DNA of 64,000 bases from Mycobacterium malmoense (lineage in GTDB: Bacteria; Actinomycetota; Actinomycetes; Mycobacteriales; Mycobacteriaceae), in contig NZ_CP080999.1 of the NCBI RefSeq assembly GCF_019645855.1, forward strand, positions 5,208,001 through 5,272,000, written 5' to 3'. Under the pieces are notes generated by a model. It worked only from the letters and a program-made list of their open reading frames with translations. It had not been told where the DNA came from and searched no databases. Below are positions 24,306 to 32,191 of this stretch, piece by piece; position 1 is the first letter of the stretch, and every line of letters starts with the position of its first letter. The translations under genes were made by a program, and so were the position numbers.

Positions 24306-25880
24306 GTGCAGGTCACGAGCGTAGGCCACGCCGGATTTCTGATCCAGACCCACGCGGGCAACATCCTGTGTGACCCCTGGGTCAATCCCGCCTACTTCGG
24401 GTCCTGGTTTCCGTTCCCGGACAACAGCGCGCTGGACTGGGACGAGTTGGGCGACTGCGACTACCTGTATGTCTCGCATCTGCACAAGGACCACTTCGAC
24501 GCGAAGAACCTGGCCGAGCACGTCAACAAGGACGCCGTCGTGCTGCTCCCCGACTTCCCGGTGCCCGACCTGCGAAACGAGTTGCAAAAGCTAGGGTTTC
24601 ACCGGTTCTTCGAGACCACCGACTCGGTCAAACACCGGATCAGCGGCCCCAAGGGTGACCTCGACGTGATGGTCATCGCCCTGCGGGCGCCCGCCGACGG
24701 CCCGATCGGCGACTCGGCGCTGGTGGTTTCCGATGGCACCACAACGGTTTTCGACATGAACGACGCCCGCCCGGTCGATCTGGACGTGCTGGCAACCGAA
24801 TTCGGTCACATCGACGTGCATCTGCTGCAGTACTCCGGAGCGATCTGGTATCCGATGGTCTACGACATGCCGGCCCGGGCCAAGCAGTCGTTCGGCGTCC
24901 AGAAGCGGCAGCGGCAGATGGACCGCGCCCGTCAATACATCGCCCAGGTGGGGGCGACCTGGGTGGTGCCGTCGGCCGGGCCGCCGTGCTTTTTGGACCC
25001 CGAGTTGCGTCACCTCAACGACGACCGCGGCGACCCGGCGAACATCTTTCCCGACCAAATGGTGTTCCTGGACCAACTGCGCACGCATGGCCACGACGGC
25101 GGCCTGCTGATGATCCCCGGGTCGAGCGCGGACTTCACCGGCGCGACCCTGAACTCGCTCAGCCATCCGCTGCCCGTCGAGCTGGGGGCACCTCCCGCTT
25201 GCGGGGGAGTCGAGGCGATCTTCACCACCGGGAAATCCGCCTACATCGCCGACTACGCCGAGCGGATGGCGCCCGTCTTGGCCGCGGAGCGGGCGAGCTG
25301 GGCGCCCGCCACCGGGGAGCCGCTGCTGGAACAACTGCGCGCATTGTTCGAGCCGATCATGTCGCAAAGCAACGAAATCTGCGACGGCATCGGCTATCCC
25401 GTCGAACTGGTCATCGGTCCCGAGACGGTGATCCTGGACTTTCCGAAACGAGCGGTGCGCGAACATATTCCCGACGAGAAGGTCCGCTACGGGTTCGCGA
25501 TCGCGCCGGAGCTGGTCCGCACCGTGCTGCGCGATCACGAACCCGACTGGGTCAACACCATCTTCCTGTCCACCCGTTTTAGGGCGTGGCGCGTCGGCGG
25601 CTACAACGAATACCTGTACACGTTCTTCAAGTGCCTAACCGACGAGCGGATCGCCTACGCCGACGGGTGGTTCGCCGAGACCCACGACGACTCCGCGTCG
25701 ATCACGCTGGACGGCTGGGAGATTCAGCGCCGCTGCCCCCACCTCAAGGCCGATCTATCGAAATTCGGTGTGATAGAGGGCAATACGTTGACCTGCAACC
25801 TGCATGGGTGGCAGTGGCGCTTGGACGACGGCCGCTGCCTGACCTCGCGGGGCCACCAGCTGCGGAGCTCGAAGAAATGA
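24306..25880 (+). CDS. Metallo-beta-lactamase-fold / Rieske iron-sulfur protein (Rv3818 type)
   Basis: 524-residue soluble protein of unknown substrate. The N-terminal domain has the MBL-fold zinc motif VSHLHKDHFDAKN near residue 57 and resembles the UlaG/NAPE-PLD-like group. The C-terminal ~55 residues hold a Rieske [2Fe-2S] site: CPHL near 477 and CNLHGWQW near 497. The combination resembles CMP-sialic-acid/CMAH-type hydroxylase domains. GTG start after GAAAGG. At 25183-25210 a GC palindrome adds about six residues (GAPPACGG) compared with the M. tuberculosis protein. The stop overlaps the next gene's ATG (ATGA). Confidence 0.9.
   Translation: MQVTSVGHAGFLIQTHAGNILCDPWVNPAYFGSWFPFPDNSALDWDELGDCDYLYVSHLHKDHFDAKNLAEHVNKDAVVLLPDFPVPDLRNELQKLGFHRFFETTDSVKHRISGPKGDLDVMVIALRAPADGPIGDSALVVSDGTTTVFDMNDARPVDLDVLATEFGHIDVHLLQYSGAIWYPMVYDMPARAKQSFGVQKRQRQMDRARQYIAQVGATWVVPSAGPPCFLDPELRHLNDDRGDPANIFPDQMVFLDQLRTHGHDGGLLMIPGSSADFTGATLNSLSHPLPVELGAPPACGGVEAIFTTGKSAYIADYAERMAPVLAAERASWAPATGEPLLEQLRALFEPIMSQSNEICDGIGYPVELVIGPETVILDFPKRAVREHIPDEKVRYGFAIAPELVRTVLRDHEPDWVNTIFLSTRFRAWRVGGYNEYLYTFFKCLTDERIAYADGWFAETHDDSASITLDGWEIQRRCPHLKADLSKFGVIEGNTLTCNLHGWQWRLDDGRCLTSRGHQLRSSKK
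25183..25210. repeat. Short GC palindrome inserted in frame
   Basis: CTCCCGCTTGCGGGGGAG forms a CTCCCGC/GCGGGGGAG hairpin and is preceded by GGGGGCAC. It corresponds to the element at 7270-7297 and is absent from the M. tuberculosis orthologue as I recall it. Confidence 0.55.
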
Positions 25881-26209
25881 ACGGCACTTACGACGACGGC
25901 CTGGTCCAGCTGGACCACGCGGCGATCACGCTGCGCCGCTACCACTTTCCTTCCGGTACCTCGAAGGTGATCGCGCTGGGCACGATCCGCGGGTACAAGG
26001 CCGAGACGCTGGGGCTGTTCGTGCATCGGTTCCGCATCTGGGGCAGCTCGGATTTGCGCCGCTGGCTGCCCCTGGACATGCAACGGCCCTTCAAGTCGAC
26101 ATTGATCACCCTGGACGTTCCGGGAACCTGGCCCAGCCCCGCGTTCACGCCGGCGCGCCCGGACGAGTTCACCGCCCTGCTGGACGACCTGCTGAGTGGG
26201 CGCAGCTAG
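25877..26209 (+). CDS. Conserved hypothetical protein (Rv3819 type)
   Basis: 110-residue protein of unknown function; it has TLRRYHFPSGTSKVIALGTIRGYKAE followed by a WGSSDLRRWLPLD block, a pattern of a small beta-rich domain with a PH-like character. Translationally coupled to the MBL-Rieske gene by an ATGA overlap, so the two proteins probably act together. In M. tuberculosis the sulfolipid cluster Rv3820c-Rv3828c follows; here the next gene is the Rv3829c type. Confidence 0.85.
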   Translation: MNGTYDDGLVQLDHAAITLRRYHFPSGTSKVIALGTIRGYKAETLGLFVHRFRIWGSSDLRRWLPLDMQRPFKSTLITLDVPGTWPSPAFTPARPDEFTALLDDLLSGRS

Positions 26210-26235
26210 CCCTGGCTAGCCCTGCCCCTTCCCCT

Positions 26236-26297
26236 CGCCGAGCGTGAACTCAGGGTTGAAAAATCGCGAAAAACTCGCCCTGAGTTCACGTTCGGCG
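26236..26297. terminator. Bidirectional terminator-like palindrome
   Basis: Arms of 20 bases (26236-26255 and 26278-26297; CGCCGAGCGTGAACTCAGGG) match at 19 of 20 positions around an A-rich 22-base loop. It lies between two convergent genes, so it can serve both strands. Confidence 0.75.
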
Positions 26298-26303
26298 GTA
26301 TGA

Positions 26304-27866
26304 CTAGCGGCCCATATCGGTCAGTGCCGCGCGGCCGGCGTTGTAGCCGGGAATGAAGGTGATCCCCGGCCCGCCATGGCAGCCCGCGCTGCCCAGGTAC
26401 AGCCCGTCGATCGGGATCGGTTGACCCAGAAAGCCTTTCGGCCCGGGCCTGTTCGGCCCGATCTGATTCGCGTTCAACAGCCCGTGGCAGTAGTCGCCAC
26501 CGGGCGCCCCGAACATCACCCCCATGTGCTTGGGCGTGAAGGTGGTGTGCCGGATGATGCTGCGTTCGAAATTCGGTGCGAGCCGGGTGATCTTGTCGAT
26601 CACCCGCTGCCCCATCTCGACCTTGGCCTTGCCGTAGTCGGCGCCGCCCTCGATGGGGAACCACAGCGCGAACGCCGAAGCCGCGTGCTTGCCCTCGGGG
26701 GCCAGATCCGGGTCGTTCTGCGACGGGATCTGCAACACCACCGTCGGGTCGGCCGGAACGATCCCGCGCCGGCAGTCCTCCCACTGCCGCTGGACTTCCT
26801 CCGGCGTGCAGAACAGGCCGATCGACGCCTGCATGGCCGGGTCGTTGAGCGCCTCGTAGGGCGCGGCAAAGCTGGGGGCCTCGTCCAGCGCGAAGTGCAT
26901 CTGCAGGTAGCTGCCGCGGTGGTCGATGCCGGCATACCGCTCCCGGATGTCGGCGGGCAGCGCGGCCGGGTCGATCAGCTCGTTGAGCGTGACGTCGGGC
27001 GCGATCCCGGAGACGACGATCGGCGCGGTCAGCGTGTCCCCCGCCTCGGTGCGCACGCCGCCCACCCGGCCGTCGGCGACCAGGATCTCGGTGACCTTGG
27101 TCCGCAGCCGCACCTCGCCGCCGTGGCTTTCCAGCAGCTCGCACAGATGCGCCGTGAGCGCCCCGATGCCGCCGCGCAGCTTCTTCATCTGCATAGTGTC
27201 CCCGTCGGGAACACCCAGCCCGAAGGCGAGCGCGGCCGCGCTGCCGGGCGTGGCCGGCCCGCGATAGAGCGTGTTGACCGCCAGCACGGTCATCGAGCCG
27301 CGCAACGCGCCGTGCTTTTCGCGGTCCGGAAGGTAGCGATCCAGCACGTCGGTGACCGAACCGAACAGCATATCGTCGATGGCCGAGCGTTCGAATTCGT
27401 TTGTGGCGCAGGCATACATCTCGTCGAAGGTCTTGGGCGGCGTCCCGGCTTCGAACCGGCCCAGCGCCCGGGTCGGCGCCTGGCTCCAGGCCATCAGCCC
27501 CGCCATCCCGTTGACGGCGTCCGCCCCGTGCACCTCGTTGAGGTGGGTGAACAACTTGATGGGGTCGCTGTACTGGACCAGCGGATCGTCACCCACGCCC
27601 CGCAGCGCCACCGACATCACGTCGAGGTCCAGCGTCGGCAGGGTGTCCAGGCCCAGCTCCTTGACCACCACGGGCGCCGTCGGGAACTGCACCGACCCGG
27701 CGATCTCGAAGTGGTACCCGTCGAAAAGCTCCACCGTGGAAGCCATCCCACCGGCGTAGAGCTTGGAATCCAGGCACACCGTGCGCAGGCCCGCCTTCTG
27801 CAGCAGCACCGCCGCGGCCAGTCCGTTGTGGCCCGCACCAAGAACTATCGCGTCATAACCAGTCAT
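26304..27866 (-). CDS. FAD-dependent dehydrogenase, phytoene-desaturase-like (Rv3829c type)
   Basis: 520-residue flavoprotein of the CrtI/amine-oxidase-like superfamily. The N-terminal FAD-binding motif AIVLGAGHNGLAAAVLLQ is followed by ASTVELFDGYHFE, and a C-terminal FAD motif GLYLGSAGCHGGPGITFIPG. The substrate is unknown; family members desaturate or isomerise carotenoid and retinoid-like lipids. ATG 27866 is chosen by GGAGG upstream and agreement with the M. tuberculosis start. It lies 48 bases downstream of the TetR gene and has an operator-like palindrome at 27909-27922 just upstream. Confidence 0.9.
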   Translation of the reverse strand: MTGYDAIVLGAGHNGLAAAVLLQKAGLRTVCLDSKLYAGGMASTVELFDGYHFEIAGSVQFPTAPVVVKELGLDTLPTLDLDVMSVALRGVGDDPLVQYSDPIKLFTHLNEVHGADAVNGMAGLMAWSQAPTRALGRFEAGTPPKTFDEMYACATNEFERSAIDDMLFGSVTDVLDRYLPDREKHGALRGSMTVLAVNTLYRGPATPGSAAALAFGLGVPDGDTMQMKKLRGGIGALTAHLCELLESHGGEVRLRTKVTEILVADGRVGGVRTEAGDTLTAPIVVSGIAPDVTLNELIDPAALPADIRERYAGIDHRGSYLQMHFALDEAPSFAAPYEALNDPAMQASIGLFCTPEEVQRQWEDCRRGIVPADPTVVLQIPSQNDPDLAPEGKHAASAFALWFPIEGGADYGKAKVEMGQRVIDKITRLAPNFERSIIRHTTFTPKHMGVMFGAPGGDYCHGLLNANQIGPNRPGPKGFLGQPIPIDGLYLGSAGCHGGPGITFIPGYNAGRAALTDMGR

Positions 27867-27908
27867 GTCCCTGCCTCCGGAAAGGAGGCTCGCACGGCGG
27901 CAAAGTTT

Positions 27909-27922
27909 TGTCAATTATGACG
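27909..27922. promoter_or_regulatory. Imperfect TetR-type operator before the dehydrogenase gene
   Basis: TGTCAATTATGACG, flanked by TTT and AAAC, closely matches the perfect palindrome at 28595-28608 and overlaps the stop codon of the TetR gene. It suggests a second binding site of the same regulator, placed directly upstream of the dehydrogenase. Confidence 0.5.
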
Positions 27923-28550
27923 AAACTGCGGTGACCCAGGTGCCGGAGATGCCCTCCCGCAACGCCTCGAGCGCGACGTGCGACAACCGCGCCAGCTCGC
28001 CGAGTGATCGATCGTCGCCAACCATCCACGCCTCCATCGCGCCGAACACCGCGGCCGCGATGCAGCGCGCCGTCACCGCGGCGCGCACCTGTTGGTCGGC
28101 CGTTCGCCGCGCAGTTCCGTTGGCGCCGTGGCCACGTCGCTGCAGCTGCGCTGCGATCGCGTCGGCGAAGTCGGCCTGGACCTCCTGGATGTGGCGGACG
28201 ATGCGGCCCGGGTCGAGCTCGTCTTCGCGCAGCGCGGCGATTTTGGTCACGGCGTCAACGTCATACGGGAACGAGAAGATGGCCGATTGCACCGAATCGA
28301 TGATCGGTTCGTCCGCCGGCCTGGCGTCCAGGGCGGCGCGAAACCAATGCAGCCCGGTGTAATCCGCGAACAGCAGGTCGTGCTTGGAGCTGAAGTGGCG
28401 GTAGAACGTCCGCAGCGAAACCCCGGCATCGGCGGCAATCTGTTCGGCCGAGGTGTCTTCCACCCCCTGCGCCAGGAATCGCACCACGGCGGCCTGGCGC
28501 AACGCTTCGCGAGTGCGCTCGCTGCGCGCCGTCTGAGCGGGCCTGACCAT
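27915..28550 (-). CDS. TetR-family transcriptional regulator (Rv3830c type)
   Basis: 211-residue regulator. N-terminal helix-turn-helix SAEQIAADAGVSLRTFYRHF (about residues 34-53) and a divergent ligand-binding C-terminal domain. The gene is transcribed away from the Rv3831-type gene, with a perfect palindrome between them, and is followed by the dehydrogenase gene with a second similar site. This arrangement indicates autoregulation and local control of both neighbours (inference). The inducer is unknown but may be a hydrophobic substrate of the dehydrogenase. Confidence 0.9.
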   Translation of the reverse strand: MVRPAQTARSERTREALRQAAVVRFLAQGVEDTSAEQIAADAGVSLRTFYRHFSSKHDLLFADYTGLHWFRAALDARPADEPIIDSVQSAIFSFPYDVDAVTKIAALREDELDPGRIVRHIQEVQADFADAIAAQLQRRGHGANGTARRTADQQVRAAVTARCIAAAVFGAMEAWMVGDDRSLGELARLSHVALEALREGISGTWVTAVSS

Positions 28551-28594
28551 TGCAGCAAGATATCAAGACTTTGGAAGTGTCATTCCGTTTGTTG

Positions 28595-28608
28595 TGTCAA
28601 TATTGACA
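28595..28608. promoter_or_regulatory. TetR-type operator in the divergent promoter
   Basis: TGTCAATATTGACA is a perfect 14-bp palindrome in the 88-base gap between the TetR gene and the divergent membrane-protein gene. A variant is at 27909-27922. Confidence 0.7.
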
Positions 28609-28638
28609 AAACTTCGCGGCGGGGGTGAGACTGCGCGA

Positions 28639-29136
28639 ATGGTCTCGCTTCTCACCCACGCGGTACTCGGACTGGCGGTCATCATCTGGATCGTCAGGTC
28701 AAACTCGACGGTCTTCGCCCGGCCGGCCGGCGGCCCACTCTTCTCGCCGATGGAAATCGTCTACTACGTCGTCGGCATCTCCTCGGTCGCCTTGGGCTGG
28801 TACTTCAACATCACCTACGTGCAGGAGTACTCGCACGGGTCCACCAACCCGCTGTGGGGCGAACACGGGAGCTGGGCCGAATACATCCGACTGATGTTCA
28901 CCAACCCGGCCGCCAGTTCGGCCAGCCAGGACTACACGATCGCGAATGTGGTTCTGCTGCCGATCTTTACGATCGTGGACGGCTACCGCCGCGGCCTAAG
29001 GCACCCGTGGCTGTACTTTGTGTCGAGCCTGTTCACTAGCTTCGCGTTCGCGTTCGCCTTCTACTTCGCGACGATGGAACGCCAGCGCCGCCACGAGCAG
29101 GCGGCCGACGCGGCGGCACCCAAGGTTGCCGCCTAG
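28639..29136 (+). CDS. DUF2834-like membrane protein (Rv3831 type)
   Basis: 165-residue protein with four predicted membrane helices (about residues 3-18, 37-54, 93-108, 120-140) and a conserved stretch WAEYIRLMFTNPAASSASQD between helices two and three. Function unknown. ATG 28639 gives the usual family length. It is divergent from the TetR gene across a palindromic operator and probably belongs to its regulon. Confidence 0.85.
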   Translation: MVSLLTHAVLGLAVIIWIVRSNSTVFARPAGGPLFSPMEIVYYVVGISSVALGWYFNITYVQEYSHGSTNPLWGEHGSWAEYIRLMFTNPAASSASQDYTIANVVLLPIFTIVDGYRRGLRHPWLYFVSSLFTSFAFAFAFYFATMERQRRHEQAADAAAPKVAA

Positions 29137-29275
29137 GTGGACCGAACGCTTCAGCGCCCGGCTATTGTCGGCGTTGGCGCTGCCGGCCGGTCGGCGCCGG
29201 GGGAGGACGGAACGACCCGCGCCGCTGTGGCCGAATAGCCTTGTGTCCCAACAAGTTCCACCGAGACCCTTGCCC

Positions 29276-30550
29276 TCATCCGGCCGCTGTCGCTAGGTCG
29301 GCACCGGGTAGGGCACCAGCCCATTTCATGAGCAATTCGGCGTTGAGCTGAGGTTGAATTCCCGCGGTCCCCGCCAGGCCCGGTGAGCTGGTAGCGCCCA
29401 GCGCAGACACCAACCCGCCAGGCGAGACAGCGGGTACGACAGGTACGACAGGGGCGACAGGGGCGACGTAGCTGACGCCGGTGCCGCCGGCGAGGACGTC
29501 GACGGCAGACGAGCCGACGACGGCGGTGGCGCTACCGGCGCCGGTGTTGGCGATGCCAGCCGAACTAAAAGGCGAGCCGGCGATGGTGGCCGAGCCGTTG
29601 ACGAGGTAAGCGGTGACGCTGCTATACCCCGCCGCCGGGGTGAGAGTGATGGGATTGACGGCATTGGCAATGATGGTATGACCGGCGGCGACCGGAATGC
29701 CGCCCTCGATGGCTGGAGTGTCAAGGGTGACGGCGCTGTTGGTGTTCACGATGATGGAGACACCGCTCGCGAAATAGACACTCCCATTGCTGACGGTAGT
29801 GGTGGTGATCGACCCGCCGTTAACGAATGCAACAGAATTGGGCCCGACGGTGATGGTGCTCCCGGCGGGAACGGTGGCCGTCGTGCCCCCTGGGATGGCT
29901 GGGTCACCGGGGGCCAGCGCGCCGGCCTGCTGGGTGGTGAGCTGGGCCAGGGTTTGGGTGTGGGCGCTGGTGGCGTTGCCGGCGCTTTGGGCCACCGAGC
30001 GGGCCTGCTCAGCCTGTCCGGCCTGGTTGGTCGACGGCGACGGCTCCTGAAACGAGGTCAGGGTGCTCGCCGCCGCCGAATCGGCGGCGTAGACATACAT
30101 CGCGGTGGCGTCCTGGACCCAGAACGCCACGTATTCGGCCTCGGTGGCCGCGATCGCCGGGGTGTTCTGCCCGAAAAAGTTGGTCGCGACCAGCACCGCT
30201 AACTGCGCCCGGTTGGCCGCGATCACCGGCGGGGGCACCGTCGCGGCAAACGCCGCCTCATACGCTGCCGCCGCCGCAAACGCCTGGGCGGCCGTCTGCC
30301 CGGCCGCCACGGCCGTGGTTTGCAGCCACCCCACATAGGGGGCGGCCGCAGCCGCCATCGCCGCCGACGACGGGCCAAACCACGCCAGCCCGGTCAGCCC
30401 GGAGACCTCCGAGGAATAGCCGGCCGCGGCCGACTCCAGCTCGGCGGCCACCGCATCCCAGGCCGCCGCGGCCGCCAGCAGCGGCCCCGGCCCGGGGCCG
30501 GCGTACATCAGCCCTGAGTTGACTTCTGGTGGATACAGCGCAAAGTCCAT
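29276..30550 (-). CDS. PPE-family protein with a Thr/Val-rich C-terminal domain
   Basis: 424-residue PPE protein. It begins MDFALYPPEVNSGLMYAG; the PPE domain occupies about 175 residues, with the GLTGLAWFGPSSAAM motif containing the WxG-type turn. The rest lacks SVP, PGRS or MPTR motifs and consists of short strand-like Thr/Val/Asn/Gly segments (STITVGPNSVAFVNGG, GSVYFASGVSIIVNTNS), suggestive of a beta-solenoid, ending in a Pro-Val run and a short helix. ATG 30550 is chosen by the PPE motif and GAAGGGG upstream. No PE partner is adjacent. M. tuberculosis carries Rv3832c/Rv3833 here instead. Confidence 0.9.
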   Translation of the reverse strand: MDFALYPPEVNSGLMYAGPGPGPLLAAAAAWDAVAAELESAAAGYSSEVSGLTGLAWFGPSSAAMAAAAAPYVGWLQTTAVAAGQTAAQAFAAAAAYEAAFAATVPPPVIAANRAQLAVLVATNFFGQNTPAIAATEAEYVAFWVQDATAMYVYAADSAAASTLTSFQEPSPSTNQAGQAEQARSVAQSAGNATSAHTQTLAQLTTQQAGALAPGDPAIPGGTTATVPAGSTITVGPNSVAFVNGGSITTTTVSNGSVYFASGVSIIVNTNSAVTLDTPAIEGGIPVAAGHTIIANAVNPITLTPAAGYSSVTAYLVNGSATIAGSPFSSAGIANTGAGSATAVVGSSAVDVLAGGTGVSYVAPVAPVVPVVPAVSPGGLVSALGATSSPGLAGTAGIQPQLNAELLMKWAGALPGADLATAAG

Positions 30551-30731
30551 ATCGTCCAGCCCCTTCCGGCAACCACGACGATTATTAGACAGGAATACAG
30601 TAGGCGTCCCGCCGAATCCTGTCACCTAAAATCCTCGTGTCAACCCACCGAATTCACGCCTCACCACCCTGGCGTCGCTGGGCCGATCGGCAATTGGACG
30701 GGATGGTGCGCCTGTAGTGCCGCCAAGGGCC

Positions 30732-30792
30732 CGTCGAGTGCGGGGGAAATGCGCACGATACGACTTTTCGTACATATCCCCCACGCTCGACG
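30732..30792. terminator. Long hairpin downstream of serS
   Basis: CGTCGAGTGCGGGGGAAA (from 30732) pairs with the segment ending at 30792 at about 15 of 18 positions; a smaller perfect stem TACGA-CTTT-TCGTA sits in the loop. It lies 25 bases past the serS stop on the minus strand and 180 bases before the PPE start, so a serS terminator is the simplest reading. The rest of the 266-base gap has no gene. Confidence 0.65.
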
Positions 30793-30816
30793 ACCCGAAG
30801 CGAACGACTCACGCCT

Positions 30817-32070
30817 CTAGGGCTCGAGCAATTCGGTGCCGACGAAGGGCACCAGCGCGGCGGGCACCCGCACGCTGCCGTCGGGCCGCTGATGGTTCTC
30901 CAGGATCGAGACGAGCCAGCGGGTGGTGGCCAGCGTTCCGTTAAGTGTCGCGGCGATCTGCGGCTTGCCCGCTGCGTCGCGATACCGGGTGGCCAGCCGC
31001 CGCGCCTGAAACGTCGTGCAGTTCGACGTCGAGGTCAGCTCGCGATAGGTCTGCTGCGTCGGCACCCAGGCCTCGCAGTCGAACTTGCGGGCGGCCGACG
31101 AGCCGAGATCGCCTGCGGCCACGTCGATTACCCGATACGGCACCTCGATGCGGGCCAGCATCTCGCGCTGCCAACCCAGCAGCCGTTGGTGTTCGGCCTC
31201 CGCCTCGTTGGGCGTGCAGTAGACGAACCCCTCGACCTTGTCGAACTGATGCACCCGGATGATGCCGCGGGTGTCCTTGCCGTAGCTGCCGGCCTCGCGG
31301 CGAAAACACGACGACCAGCCCGCATACCGCAGCGGGCCGCCGGACAGGTCCAGGATCTCGTCGGCGTGGTAGCCGGCCAGCGGCACCTCCGAGGTGCCCA
31401 CCAGGTACAGGTCGTCGGCCTCGACCCGGTAGACCTCGTCGGCGTGGGCGCCCAGGAATCCGGTGCCGGCCATCACCTCCGGTCGCACCAGCACCGGCGG
31501 GATCATCGGGATGAAGCCGTTCTCGATGGCCAGCCGCAACGCCAGCTGTAGCAGGCCCAGCTGCAGCAGCGCGCCCCGGCCGGTCAGGAAATAAAACCGC
31601 GAGCCGGACACCTTGGCGCCGCGCTGCATGTCGATGAGCCCGAGCGACTCACCGAGTTCCACATGGTCCCTTGGGTTTTCGATCGCCACCGGCTCGCCGA
31701 CCACGTCGAGGACCCGATAGTCGTCCTCCCCGCCGGCGGGCACCCCGTCGATGACGACGTTCGAGATCGCCAGGTGCGCCGCCGTGAACGCCGCCTCGGC
31801 TTCGGCCTGGGCGGTTTCGGCGGCTTTCACCTGCTCGGCGAGCTCCTTGGCGCGCGCCAGCTTGACCGGTCGCTCCTCGGCCGACGCGGCACCCACGCTC
31901 TTGCTGACGGCCTTCTGGTCGGCGCGCAGCGTGTCGGCGGACGAGATCGCGGCCCGGCGTGCGGCATCGGCCGCCAACAGGGCGTCCACCAGCGCCGGGT
32001 CCTCGCCCCGGCTGATTTGGGAACGGCGCACGGCATCGGGGTCTTCCCGGAGCAGCTTCAGGTCGATCAC
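30817..32070 (-). CDS. serS: Seryl-tRNA synthetase
   Basis: Charges tRNA-Ser and tRNA-Sec with serine; class II synthetase. 417 residues, the normal length. An N-terminal long coiled-coil arm (about residues 30-105) is followed by the catalytic core with TSEVPLAGYH, motif 2 CFRREAGSYGKDTRGIIRVH and motif 3 NGTLATTRWLVSILEN. The GTG at 32070 (IDLKLLREDPDAVRRSQ) is chosen by the conserved N terminus; the open frame upstream runs through the divergent promoter and is not coding. Confidence 0.97.
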   Translation of the reverse strand: MIDLKLLREDPDAVRRSQISRGEDPALVDALLAADAARRAAISSADTLRADQKAVSKSVGAASAEERPVKLARAKELAEQVKAAETAQAEAEAAFTAAHLAISNVVIDGVPAGGEDDYRVLDVVGEPVAIENPRDHVELGESLGLIDMQRGAKVSGSRFYFLTGRGALLQLGLLQLALRLAIENGFIPMIPPVLVRPEVMAGTGFLGAHADEVYRVEADDLYLVGTSEVPLAGYHADEILDLSGGPLRYAGWSSCFRREAGSYGKDTRGIIRVHQFDKVEGFVYCTPNEAEAEHQRLLGWQREMLARIEVPYRVIDVAAGDLGSSAARKFDCEAWVPTQQTYRELTSTSNCTTFQARRLATRYRDAAGKPQIAATLNGTLATTRWLVSILENHQRPDGSVRVPAALVPFVGTELLEP

Positions 32071-32191
32071 GGCCCTGACACTACTTTTGCGATCCCGGCC
32101 GAATGGCACAGCACCCCGCCGGGACAACCCCAGGACGCTACATCCGCCACATTGGTCACGCGGCTTACCCGGCCCTGTCAGAATGGAACGG

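Noticed and set aside
32071..32191. T-box or other riboswitch leader upstream of serS
   Set aside because: The gap is about 120 bases, with no T-box sequence, specifier hairpin or terminator visible.
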